Assembly (NCBI GenBank): GCA_000953735.1
Contig: LN554852.1
Coordinates: 2,863,846-2,927,845 of the forward strand
DNA from: Moritella viscosa
GTDB lineage: Bacteria; Pseudomonadota; Gammaproteobacteria; Enterobacterales; Moritellaceae
Direction of reading: 5' to 3'
Length of the DNA stretch: 64,000 nt
Shown piece by piece: positions 19,282-26,640 of the stretch; the stretch's first letter is position 1; each line of letters starts with the position of its first letter. The notes under the pieces are model-generated. The model did not search any database and was not told the DNA's origin. It saw only the letters and a program-made list of their open reading frames with translations. The translations under genes and the position numbers were made by a program.

Positions 19282-19401
19282 ATGCTATCTCTCTATATTT
19301 TAATATGGCCAGTAATTTCAGCGGCGGTGTTGTTTGTCATCGTTAGCGCTTTTTTTAAAGATATGGCAGAAGCCAAACTCGAAAACCGAGATATCGTTTA
19401 A
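19282..19401 (+). CDS. 39-residue single-pass membrane protein, putative transporter small subunit
   Basis: The reading frame starts at ATG 19282, with TAGGAG upstream, and codes for MLSLYILIWPVISAAVLFVI, then VSAFFKDMAEAKLENRDIV. One membrane helix fills the first ~24 residues and an amphipathic charged tail follows. It lies 19 bases after the symporter stop and before a terminator, so both share a transcript. Small one-helix partners of SSS transporters are known as 'putative transporter small subunit'. Whether this one is needed for assembly or activity is inference. Confidence 0.75.
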   Translation: MLSLYILIWPVISAAVLFVIVSAFFKDMAEAKLENRDIV

Positions 19402-19462
19402 ACAAAAAAATACAGAAAGACTCACACAGCTCAATGGCTAAAAACACTGAATAGTGTGTTGC

Positions 19463-19500
19463 AAAAACCCATGTGAATACAGTATGCACATGGGGTTTTT
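19463..19500 (+). terminator. rho-independent terminator after the symporter operon
   Basis: The stem AAAAACCCATGTG pairs with CACATGGGGTTTTT around an eight-to-ten base loop and ends in a T run. It lies between the converging symporter/small-subunit genes and the MYG1 gene and may act in both directions. Confidence 0.85.
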
Positions 19501-19517
19501 ATTCGGTAGCAGTTTCA

Positions 19518-20387
19518 CTAAGCTTGAAGAGCGATGGATGCCATTTTCATTGTACTTTCAAATGATTCTGCACCCGCAATAAATAAACCATTATGGCAAA
19601 ACATAACATCATCAATACCAGTCACTTCTTTAAACGCTTTATCAGACAAACCAGCCCATGGTTTAGGCAGTGATTTTCTGTCTTCGAATGAACCGAGCTC
19701 AACAGGTACAGCTTGAATTATCCATTTGCCAGACTGAGATGGGTAAACCATAAATAAAGCTTCTGGCGCTAAATTTAGAACCGTTGTTTTCCACGGCGTA
19801 TATTGCGCTAATACAATCACTCTTGGATCGTCGGCATTATCAATTGCTTTAGCAACAATATCTTTCGCATTAATGCCACCAGCCGCAGATGCAATGAATC
19901 GCGTTAAAATGCGCAACGCAAAAGCAACCGCTTCATCAAAGCATGCATCCAAGTCACTATCTTCTTCCCAAGTAGGGTTAAACATTGAAATAGTTTGGCT
20001 AAGGCTAATACCTTGAGCAACACCTTCAACATGACCACAATCAACCGCGTCAATCGTAGACACTAAACCTGCATCCACAGCATCTGCGATTTCTTGGTTA
20101 CCTTGGCATATTTCTAGGCCGTACTTCTGCCAAATTAGACCAAATGATGAATAAGGAATACCATTTTCGCGCTCACCTGCTCCACCACGTTGGTGATGGT
20201 CAAAACGCCCTGTATCTGGATCATATTCACCACCTACATCGACCACAATATCAGCTTCGCCGATTATCTCTAAATCACGTGTGCGCACTAGCTTAAAAGC
20301 AGGCAAAATGTTTTTAAGTGCAGCGATACTAAAAACATCATCTGCATGAAACTTACCATTGTGCGTTACTATCGTTTTATCATTCAT
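19518..20387 (-). CDS. MYG1 (UPF0160) family DHH-type hydrolase
   Basis: The 289-residue protein has the MYG1 signature THNGKFHADDVFSIAAL at the start, DIVVDVGGEYDP at ~47-58 and DHHQRGG at ~63-69. These are the metal-binding motifs of the DHH-like phosphoesterase fold. Human MYG1 is a 3'-5' RNA exonuclease; bacterial members are mostly uncharacterised. A phosphoesterase or nuclease role in the cytoplasm is inferred. It is a single gene converging on the symporter operon. Length is slightly shorter than eukaryotic forms, which carry targeting sequences. Confidence 0.9.
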   Translation of the reverse strand: MNDKTIVTHNGKFHADDVFSIAALKNILPAFKLVRTRDLEIIGEADIVVDVGGEYDPDTGRFDHHQRGGAGERENGIPYSSFGLIWQKYGLEICQGNQEIADAVDAGLVSTIDAVDCGHVEGVAQGISLSQTISMFNPTWEEDSDLDACFDEAVAFALRILTRFIASAAGGINAKDIVAKAIDNADDPRVIVLAQYTPWKTTVLNLAPEALFMVYPSQSGKWIIQAVPVELGSFEDRKSLPKPWAGLSDKAFKEVTGIDDVMFCHNGLFIAGAESFESTMKMASIALQA

Positions 20388-20581
20388 TTTTTATGTCATT
20401 TTAGAAAGGGATAAGAAAATGTTGCTAGTTTAACTTTATTGTTTTGAATTTCCCAATTTTAGAAAATGTTAATCAGTAAAATTATATGGCGGATTCTATA
20501 CGAAGACGGCTAACAAAAATAGCTGATTTTTCCACGGACGCCATTTTTAGCTACGTCATAAGGCGTCACTTGGAAAACAAC

Positions 20582-20774
20582 CTATTTTATTTCTTCTATC
20601 TCTGAATTATCGGAAATAGAGCCTCTGTACTGAGCAAAAAAGCACTGCATTTCGACATTTATCCCGGATCTATTTACCTTCAGAGATATAGAACTTATGT
20701 TTACCCTTTGTTCTGACACAAAGAATCTTATTATTTTCAGCATGTAACCACGCAACACTTCTAATCGAGTCCAT
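20582..20774 (-). pseudogene. Nudix hydrolase remnant with the Nudix box deleted
   Basis: ATG at 20774 opens a 34-residue N-terminal piece typical of Nudix proteins (DSIRSVAWLHAENNKILCVR, then TKGKHKFYIS), which ends at a stop at 20670. In another frame, 20584-20656 encodes a Nudix-like C-terminal strand, VEMQCFFAQYRG, followed by SISDNSEIEEIK and a stop. The catalytic box GX5EX7REUXEEXGU that should link them is absent, and so is the C-terminal tail. Deletion plus frameshift therefore destroyed the gene. It lies at the end of a group of cassette-like genes on the same strand. Confidence 0.72.
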
Positions 20775-20831
20775 TTTTTCAGGCGCCTTATATGAATGAA
20801 TGAATAAATTACTTGGCTAAAATACGCTTTG

Positions 20832-21176
20832 TTATGATTGGCTTTCGAAGTACCCTGAATTCACCAAATCATCTGTTTCCGACACACCTGGAACGATTGT
20901 AGCCCAGCCTTCCGTGATACTATTTCGAAACACCGAAACCGCTTGATGTTCTTCGGAATAATACCACTGTTTGGCAGCCTCAAAACTCTTAAATTTGTAA
21001 ATAACCATACCTGGTAAAGAACTACCTTCAACGGTTTTTACTGGACTACCAACAATAACTTCTGCTTCATATTTTGCATTGATAGGTTTGACTAATTCAG
21101 TCAACTCATCGATTTTAGAACGATCTAATATTTTATAGTTGAATACTACAATGCAGACATAATTGATTCCTTTCAT
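20832..21176 (-). CDS. DUF1330 domain protein
   Basis: The 114-residue protein matches the DUF1330 ferredoxin-like fold: an early strand (YVCIVVFNYKI), a helix ending VKPINAKYEAEVIVGSPVKTVEG, then MVIYKFKSFEAAKQWYYSEEHQAV. The last segment is the family's F.S.e.A..WY.S.eYq motif. The start was set at ATG 21176, where homology begins; a longer frame upstream lacks family features. Function of DUF1330 proteins is unknown. The stop codon lies inside TCATAACAAAGCG, a sequence like the left end of an integron attC site. Confidence 0.8.
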   Translation of the reverse strand: MKGINYVCIVVFNYKILDRSKIDELTELVKPINAKYEAEVIVGSPVKTVEGSSLPGMVIYKFKSFEAAKQWYYSEEHQAVSVFRNSITEGWATIVPGVSETDDLVNSGYFESQS

Positions 21177-21303
21177 GTTTATGGGATATAAGTCCGTGCT
21201 CAGCTTGCGAAGTATTAAATAACAGTACCCTGCCGACCACCTCGTCAATATGTTTCTGTTGATGCTCCATAGCATCACTAGGTAATGTACTTTGACATGA
21301 CAG

Positions 21304-21350
21304 CCGTAATACGCCCAGTGCTACATTGTCCGTTTTAATTTCTTGTCAGC
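21304..21350 (-). repeat. possible degenerate attC recombination site
   Basis: On the minus strand, just after a GNAT gene, GACAAGAAATTAAAACGGAC is followed by CACTGGGCGTATTACG. This resembles the left (TAACAAG..TTTAA.ACGGA) and right (GGGCGTTATG) ends of attC sites of marine integrons, with changed core bases. A similar string (CAATGTTCACTGGCCGTTTA) lies upstream of the VOC gene near 22720-22741. The match is by eye and imperfect. Confidence 0.3.
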
Positions 21351-21353
21351 TAT

Positions 21354-21803
21354 TTACAACAGTTTTTCTAAAAAAACTACCGTTGTACTACCGAGTTTTT
21401 TTTGCTTAAACGGTTTGTAACCTCTATGGCTGTACATAGTCAAATTTGCGGTGCTGTTTATACCTGTAAAAAGTTCAATTCGGTTTACTTCACGAAAAGA
21501 TAATTCCAATTCAGAAAGTAACGTTGAACCAATCCCCTTACCTTTAAGTTCAGGTGTTACAGCCATGCGGCCAATTTGACAGGTTGAATTAAATAATGTT
21601 GCCTGACCACTCGCGACAATTTTGCCATCGATAACAATTTTGACGATTCGCCTCTTATCAAACTCAGCCTCTAACTCTGCTAAAGTTTGTGTCAAAGGCG
21701 GAATTTCAAAGTCATCATGCAGCTGAGCCTCTGAAATGTATGCTTCTTTTTGAATTGCGAGAATTACAGGCGCATCTTCAACAGATGCTTCAAATACTTC
21801 CAT
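21354..21803 (-). CDS. GNAT family N-acetyltransferase
   Basis: This 149-residue protein has the GNAT pattern: EVFEASVEDAPVILAIQ at the start, IVASGQATLFNSTCQIGRMAV as the central strands, TPELKGKGIGSTLLSELE as the acetyl-CoA loop (~84-100), and NLTMYSHRGYKPF near the end. The substrate is unknown. A second GNAT gene ends six bases upstream and AAGGAAT lies between them, so the pair is co-transcribed. The setting of short enzyme genes on one strand with attC-like boundaries suggests arrival as mobile cassettes. Confidence 0.87.
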   Translation of the reverse strand: MEVFEASVEDAPVILAIQKEAYISEAQLHDDFEIPPLTQTLAELEAEFDKRRIVKIVIDGKIVASGQATLFNSTCQIGRMAVTPELKGKGIGSTLLSELELSFREVNRIELFTGINSTANLTMYSHRGYKPFKQKKLGSTTVVFLEKLL

Positions 21804-21809
21804 GTTGAT

Positions 21810-22274
21810 TTATATTCCTTTTGGCAGTTTGTTATTAAGTGTCAACGACAAAGATAGGAAGTTTCCATCATTTTCAACCACTTCATATCCGAGTCTTTTA
21901 TAAAACTTAACAGCCTTATTATTCCGAACAAAGCTTGATAAAGTTATACTATTTCTGTGCTCATTTTGTGCAACTTTATGAACATAATTCATTATCGTCT
22001 CACCTAGCTTCTGATTTTGAAACTCAGGAAAAACAATCAGTAAGTGGACATGATAAGAATTATCGTATGGCTTGAAACACAACATTCCAACACGCCTTGA
22101 TGCAACGTAAACCCAGAAAAACCAATTGGGTTCATAATCAGCAATTAGACGATTTCGCTGATAATCATCACACCAACCAAAAACCGAATCCACATGAGAA
22201 TACAGGCCTTCCTTTACCACCAAAAACAGCGACTCAAACTCACCTTCTAATATTGATTCTAACTTGATATCCAT
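21810..22274 (-). CDS. GNAT family N-acetyltransferase
   Basis: The 154-residue protein carries GNAT features: a central SYHVHLLIVFPEFQNQKLGETIM region for acetyl-CoA binding (the usual GxG loop is altered to QKLG) and the C-terminal NNKAVKFYKRLGYEVV segment. ATG 22274 was chosen because GAGG lies four bases upstream; ATG 22283 is possible. The altered loop could reduce cofactor binding or reflect a divergent branch. It is followed closely by another GNAT gene and preceded by a VOC gene. Confidence 0.82.
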   Translation of the reverse strand: MDIKLESILEGEFESLFLVVKEGLYSHVDSVFGWCDDYQRNRLIADYEPNWFFWVYVASRRVGMLCFKPYDNSYHVHLLIVFPEFQNQKLGETIMNYVHKVAQNEHRNSITLSSFVRNNKAVKFYKRLGYEVVENDGNFLSLSLTLNNKLPKGI

Positions 22275-22280
22275 ATGCCT

Positions 22281-22307
22281 CATAACGTTGTGCTTGCCTT
22301 GTTAAGC
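22281..22307 (-). repeat. possible collapsed attC site between VOC and GNAT genes
   Basis: The minus strand reads GCTTAACAAGGC, then AAGCACAACGTTATG. The VOC stop codon TAA lies inside the GCTTAAC core, which fits the RYYYAAC box, and AACGTTATG resembles the right-hand box. The body is far shorter than a working attC, so this would be a deletion relic at best. Confidence 0.25.
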
Positions 22308-22673
22308 TTGTACATTTTGACCGAAACGCCATAGCACACCACTTGGATCGTAAAGCACGAAATCTAACATCCCCCATGGCTGCTCACTAATTTCAGAAAG
22401 CGTGATGCCGTATTTTACTTCGACGCCTGAACTTTTTACGGCTTTATGCCAAGAAGCGATATCCTCTACCAGTAGGTGCATAATTAAGTTTTCAGCAAAT
22501 ACTTTCTCGTAGAAGTCTTGAAGTAAGAAGCTACAATTCCCGTAGTTAAAATAAGCGATACCAGATGAATCAGATGCTTTTGTAAAGCCTAAATCTAAAT
22601 AGAACTGCTTTGATATTCCGAAATCCTTTGCTGGAACAAACGCTTTAAGTTCAATGGTATTTAGATTACCCAT
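22302..22673 (-). CDS. VOC (glyoxalase/bleomycin-resistance) family protein
   Basis: The 123-residue protein fits one VOC domain pair: IELKAFVPAKDFGISKQFYLDLGF at the start, CSFLLQDFYEKVFAENLIMHLLVED in the middle, and GMLDFVLYDPSGVLWRFGQN at the end. VOC proteins bind metals or sequester antibiotics and aldehydes. The usual first metal ligand is not obvious here, so a binding rather than catalytic role is possible. It is the first gene of the short minus-strand group ending in the Nudix remnant. Confidence 0.82.
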   Translation of the reverse strand: MGNLNTIELKAFVPAKDFGISKQFYLDLGFTKASDSSGIAYFNYGNCSFLLQDFYEKVFAENLIMHLLVEDIASWHKAVKSSGVEVKYGITLSEISEQPWGMLDFVLYDPSGVLWRFGQNVQA

Positions 22674-23285
22674 TTAATTATTTCCTTTTTAACAATACCT
22701 TACCAATTTAATGCAATAAGGTAAACGGCCAGTGAACATTGATGGTTATTCTCGTGCAGTCCAATACATTCCAGCTTCGTTTTAGCATTGAATTTAGTCA
22801 CAACGTTATTGCAAAAATGACGGTGCTAAATATAGATATGTGAGCAGAGAGTTACTAAGGATAAGTTTTTAGTCTTGTAGGCCTACTCATTGTAAATTCT
22901 TAATCCGTTTGTTTATAGCGTTTTATCTCTGACGTGAGAGTTCGCTCGTATATAAGACTGAATTTTACTCTTTGTATTGAGTAATAAATTAACTTAGTTT
23001 AATGTTATATGCTTATAAATTAGTTCCTTAGGGTTGTTTTGTGAAGTAAATCAAATTAACCCCATGACTTAATACTTTTGGTTACTCTGTTTTAAATGCT
23101 AAACCATTTATCGGATATTTTTATAGAAAATGGGAAGCGACTTTCTTATGCTTCTTGTTCACAAATATATGTTGGTAGACTATTGGGATATTGAGTCTGT
23201 GAATCTGGCTACGGTACTTCGCTCACCTTTTCCTTGTTAATTTTTCACTTTCAGCATTCGTTGATTAATAAGGATAAAATATAGG
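22674..23285. other. intergenic region between divergent VOC and dioxygenase genes
   Basis: About 610 AT-rich bases with no recognisable gene. The part next to the VOC gene (22720-22812) holds short strings similar to those at other cassette boundaries. The part near 23240-23285 holds the dioxygenase promoter and its AAGGAT ribosome site. No hairpin terminator or known regulator site was seen. Confidence 0.4.
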
Positions 23286-24098
23286 ATGATAAGTTTCAAA
23301 AAGGCCGTCACCGACTCTGTAAGCGCTAACAATGTTACCCTTTTATCTGAACTTTTTTACCGTCAGGGTTTTGTCGTTGTGGATGGCAACACCCTGGAGA
23401 AACAAGATAAGTTAGTTGAATTAGCCAGTATCTTACAATTGGATGAGCCGTACGTATCTAATTATAATAAAAAATACTTCCCGAATAAAACGACAGAAAA
23501 AAATGTTGCTGCAATAGGTTATAACCTAGATAGAAAGGATGATTATAGTCATCCTGTTTTCGAAGAGTCTAAATCGCTTGGTCAGCATGTTGATGGTACT
23601 TTTTCGCCACTCGGTGAAGTTAAAACGACATTATTATTATGTTTATGTAAAGCAAATCAAGGTGGCGAAACAACTTTGTTTAACGGCTTCGGCGCTATTA
23701 AATATATAGAAAGTAAAGATCCAACCTTATCTAATAGTTTGAAGGACAAAAATGCATTAAGACGGCGCTCAGCATTTGATGGTATTGATGAGGAATGTGT
23801 GGACTGTGTTTTTGGCTACGATCCAGTTTATGAACGCGAAATTATTCGGTTAGCTTTTGATGCAAGTGCAGATTGGGAATTCGGCTTTGAAAGAGTTGTT
23901 AATTTGCAACAAGCCGTAACACAATTAAAATCCTTATATGATGCGGAAGGTGAATATTATCTTTGTTTTCCTCTGGGAGAGGGAGATATTATAGTAATGG
24001 ATAACACACGAATTACGCATGGTAGAACCTCATTCACGTGTGATATCCAAAACCCGCGACTAATGATACGAAGTATACATAAAAGACTTCCTGCATAA
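23286..24098 (+). CDS. TauD/TfdA-like Fe(II)/2-oxoglutarate dioxygenase
   Basis: The 270-residue protein carries the facial triad of the TauD fold: His101 and Asp103 in GQHVDGTFSP and the distal His245 in ITHGRTSF. Arg258 or Arg262, ten to twenty residues later, would bind 2-oxoglutarate. LLLCLCKANQGGETTLFNGF is the usual strand after the HxD motif. The enzyme would hydroxylate or desaturate an unidentified small molecule. It is a monocistronic plus-strand gene and no biosynthetic partner lies beside it, so its substrate cannot be guessed. Confidence 0.87.
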   Translation: MISFKKAVTDSVSANNVTLLSELFYRQGFVVVDGNTLEKQDKLVELASILQLDEPYVSNYNKKYFPNKTTEKNVAAIGYNLDRKDDYSHPVFEESKSLGQHVDGTFSPLGEVKTTLLLCLCKANQGGETTLFNGFGAIKYIESKDPTLSNSLKDKNALRRRSAFDGIDEECVDCVFGYDPVYEREIIRLAFDASADWEFGFERVVNLQQAVTQLKSLYDAEGEYYLCFPLGEGDIIVMDNTRITHGRTSFTCDIQNPRLMIRSIHKRLPA

Positions 24099-24166
24099 TA
24101 ACTTACATAATAGATTATTAGCACCATTTATAGCTACATCGTCTATATACGACACCGCACACTCCA

Positions 24167-24880
24167 TTAAGCACAAATATGGTCACTTAAAGCGAGCTGT
24201 ACTGCTTGCGCCGCGTGGATTTCGGTTGTGTCATACAAAGGCACATGCGTATCGACTTGTTGGACCAGCAATGCGATCTCTGTACAACCAAGAATGACAG
24301 CTTCAGCACCCTGCTCATACAAGCTATTTATGATATTAATGTAATGAACTTTAGACTCTTGGCGAATAATACCTCGACATAGCTCATCATATATAACGTC
24401 ATGAATAATCGTTTGTTCGTCGGTATTTGGCACAACAACGTCAATTCCAAAATTGTCCACTAAACGGCTTTTATAAAAGTCCTGTTCCATCGTAAAGCGA
24501 GTACCCAGTAGACCGACTTTCGTAATACCATCGGCAACTAATTTACTCGCAGTCGCAGTCGCATCTGCAATATGTAAAATAGGAATTGCTATTTCACGTT
24601 CAATGTCGGGAACAACTTTGTGCATGGTATTGGTACAAATAATAATAAAGTCTGCGCCACCAGCCTCGACAGATTTAGCCGCTTGCGTTAGTATCTGCGC
24701 AGTTTTGTCCCAATCACCTTGATGTTGTAACTTCTCAATTTCATCAAAGTTGACGCTATATAAACAGATTTTTGCTGAATTAAGGCCACCAAGTTCTGAT
24801 TTAACCCCTTCGTTAATGGCTTTGTAATAACTGGCTGTAGATTCCCAGCTCATTCCACCTAACATCCCAATTGTTTTCAT
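24167..24880 (-). CDS. aspartate/glutamate racemase family protein
   Basis: The 237-residue protein has the two catalytic cysteines of PLP-independent Asp/Glu racemases, in FIIICTNTMHK (~75-85) and AVILGCTEIALL (~190-200). The N-terminal MKTIGMLGGMSWESTASYY is typical of the aspartate racemase/YgeA branch. ATG 24880 fits the family start and has AGGG upstream; a longer form from 24898 has no ribosome site. It probably makes a D-amino acid in the cytoplasm. It converges on the dioxygenase gene and has no operon partner. Confidence 0.88.
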   Translation of the reverse strand: MKTIGMLGGMSWESTASYYKAINEGVKSELGGLNSAKICLYSVNFDEIEKLQHQGDWDKTAQILTQAAKSVEAGGADFIIICTNTMHKVVPDIEREIAIPILHIADATATASKLVADGITKVGLLGTRFTMEQDFYKSRLVDNFGIDVVVPNTDEQTIIHDVIYDELCRGIIRQESKVHYINIINSLYEQGAEAVILGCTEIALLVQQVDTHVPLYDTTEIHAAQAVQLALSDHICA

Positions 24881-25243
24881 TTTGACAGCCCTATTCATTC
24901 ATGTTTAAAGAGACAAAATCACATAGTATTGCGATTACAATAAGTCGCTTTTCAAACTCAGCAATATTCATGGTTATGTGTAAAAAACTAGGGAGTAATT
25001 AATCACAAAATGCGACATTACGAATCCCTTAAATAATAAACAAGTCCTACCCTAACCTAATTAATAATTATAACCAATAAGTTATAAATAAATTAAATAG
25101 GTTAAGTAGATTAAAAATGTATGGTTCAACTAGCGATTTATTCGCCTAAATGACTTTTGTCAATTACTTGAGAAAAACACTTGGTTATAGTGACTAGGTA
25201 ATTTTACTTAACACTAAGTTAATCGACTAAAGAGGATATTATT
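24881..25243. other. AT-rich intergenic region
   Basis: About 360 bases between the divergent racemase gene and the small Cys/Gly peptide gene. The stretch 25030-25140 is very AT-rich. It should hold both promoters. No clear operator, hairpin or reading frame was found. Confidence 0.4.
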
Positions 25244-25324
25244 ATGAGTTGTTGTGGTGGCTGCGGCGGACAAGATTTAGAAGAAACGAAGAAAGTTGAA
25301 GAAACAGAACAAGATTCAGAATAG
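25244..25324 (+). CDS. 26-residue Cys/Gly-rich peptide
   Basis: A strong ribosome site (AGAGGAT) precedes ATG 25244. The product reads MSCCGGCGGQ, then DLEETKKVEETEQDSE: a glycine-rich cluster of three cysteines followed by an acidic tail. The gene has its own upstream AT-rich region and its own terminator at 25350-25384, which argues that it is expressed. The Cys cluster could bind a metal or a redox partner. The function is unknown and no neighbour gives a clue. Confidence 0.65.
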   Translation: MSCCGGCGGQDLEETKKVEETEQDSE

Positions 25325-25349
25325 TCAGTAATACTGACTCGTTCAATAG

Positions 25350-25384
25350 AAGGCCTTACTTAACATCATTAGTAGGGTCTTTTG
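25350..25384 (+). terminator. hairpin terminator after the Cys/Gly peptide gene
   Basis: AAGGCCTTAC can pair over ten bases, with two G-U pairs, with GTAGGGTCTT across a twelve-base loop. TTTTGC follows. It lies 25 bases after the small gene's stop. Confidence 0.6.
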
Positions 25385-25547
25385 CTATAAGGGATCGCTA
25401 AGAAAAAGTGACGTGTAGAAATTTATTATGCCATACCGCAAGTATAACCGTCGTTACGACCAACGTTAGCGGCTAGCATCTTACGTTTAAACTGGGGGTT
25501 GGCTCTGGAGCAAGCCTTCTATTAGGTTTTGAGCCAAGCGGTATAAT

Positions 25548-25709
25548 TTACTCGACCGCTTTATCCGGTAATGCAATTTCACTGTCGTTGCTGTCATATT
25601 GACCATCGCTTACACACGCGATTAGCAGCACCGCAATGACACAAGTCATGCTCCATTTCGACATAGACTTCACTTGCGATCGATATTTAACTTGCCCAAG
25701 TTTGATCAT
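25548..25709 (-). CDS. 53-residue putative lipoprotein
   Basis: ATG 25709 is preceded by a very strong ribosome site (GAGGGGG, four bases away). The product has a basic start, then a hydrophobic stretch MTCVIAVLLIACVSDG, in which LLIAC is a lipobox. Cleavage before Cys32 would leave a 22-residue acidic lipopeptide ending DKAVE. The signal region is long because of about 15 extra N-terminal residues; a second in-frame ATG (MSKWSMT) is a possible start. Function is unknown. The unknown 258-residue gene follows downstream on the same strand only after its own stop at 25749 region, so it is not downstream of it but upstream in coordinate order; the two are transcribed separately. Confidence 0.6.
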   Translation of the reverse strand: MIKLGQVKYRSQVKSMSKWSMTCVIAVLLIACVSDGQYDSNDSEIALPDKAVE

Positions 25710-25748
25710 TCGCCCCCTCGTTTATATATAACTTACAATGTAGTGATA

Positions 25749-26525
25749 TTACTTTAATGCCAATAACTGTTGCAAACGCGCAGGTTCTCGATCAATTTGT
25801 TTTAACGCTTGCTTGAAATTTCGTTTTAAATAACCTTTCAAATTACGTGTCGCGTCCCCTGTTGGAATACCTTTCAGTCGACAAAACAGCGCCAAAGCAA
25901 AGATGACATTGTCTTCTGATAAGGTGGCCTGTCGATTTGCTTGTGCGTTATAGCAACTGCCACATCCACCTCTAAAAGTATAAGCTGAATTAGCCATCAT
26001 CACGCCAAACCCCATGAAAATAGCGACAATTTCGGTACTCGCATTAAAATACTCATCCCCACCAGAAGGAAGTTGTTGTGATTGTGCCACTACATGCTGG
26101 GCTAAATGATGTGCATAACTCGAAGCTAGATCGCCCGGTTTAGCAGCTTGCTGTGGGTTATAAGTCATTGCTAAAGGCTGAGCTGCAACTAGCACAGGTA
26201 AGGTATTCGCAGCTGAAGAATCTCGTTGTACTGCGGATAAATAAAGTAATGCAGGAGGTTGGCCATTAAAAAACTGGGGCGCTTGTAACTGTAGTGGCCA
26301 ATGACTCAATCCAGCATATTTAACCACATGATTAAAGATAGTTTCAGCCATACCGTGGCGACTATCAATATTACCGGGAAAAAAATCATTCGTTGGTTGG
26401 ATTAACCGAGTACGTAGAAAAAACTCTTGATGATCAAAATGTGTTAACGCCCACGAAAATGTGTCAAATATCCACTCACAACTGGCATCATCAATTAGCG
26501 GTTTAGAACGAAAAAAATTCAGCAT
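25749..26525 (-). CDS. conserved-looking protein of unknown function (258 aa)
   Basis: This 258-residue soluble protein is not recognised. It starts MLNFFRSKPLIDDASCEWIF and has a middle region rich in Gln, Ala and Ser. A Gly/Cys motif GGCGSCYNAQANR lies at ~195-207 and could bind a metal or form a disulfide. It ends in a basic helical segment. There is no signal peptide. It ends about 40 bases before the small lipoprotein gene on the same strand, so the two could share a transcript. An enzymatic role cannot be assigned. Confidence 0.7.
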   Translation of the reverse strand: MLNFFRSKPLIDDASCEWIFDTFSWALTHFDHQEFFLRTRLIQPTNDFFPGNIDSRHGMAETIFNHVVKYAGLSHWPLQLQAPQFFNGQPPALLYLSAVQRDSSAANTLPVLVAAQPLAMTYNPQQAAKPGDLASSYAHHLAQHVVAQSQQLPSGGDEYFNASTEIVAIFMGFGVMMANSAYTFRGGCGSCYNAQANRQATLSEDNVIFALALFCRLKGIPTGDATRNLKGYLKRNFKQALKQIDREPARLQQLLALK

Positions 26526-26640
26526 AGGTTCATTTCAAAATATAGATTCAGATAGCAATATCATATCCTAACTCTCAATACCCATCTATACCCAACTACT
26601 TCAAAATGATACCAATGCCACTATTTTATCTATCTACGCC

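Noticed and set aside
25500-25548. GGCTC...GAGCC inverted repeat near the 53-residue lipoprotein gene
   Set aside because: Only five bases pair and there is no T run, so a terminator cannot be supported.
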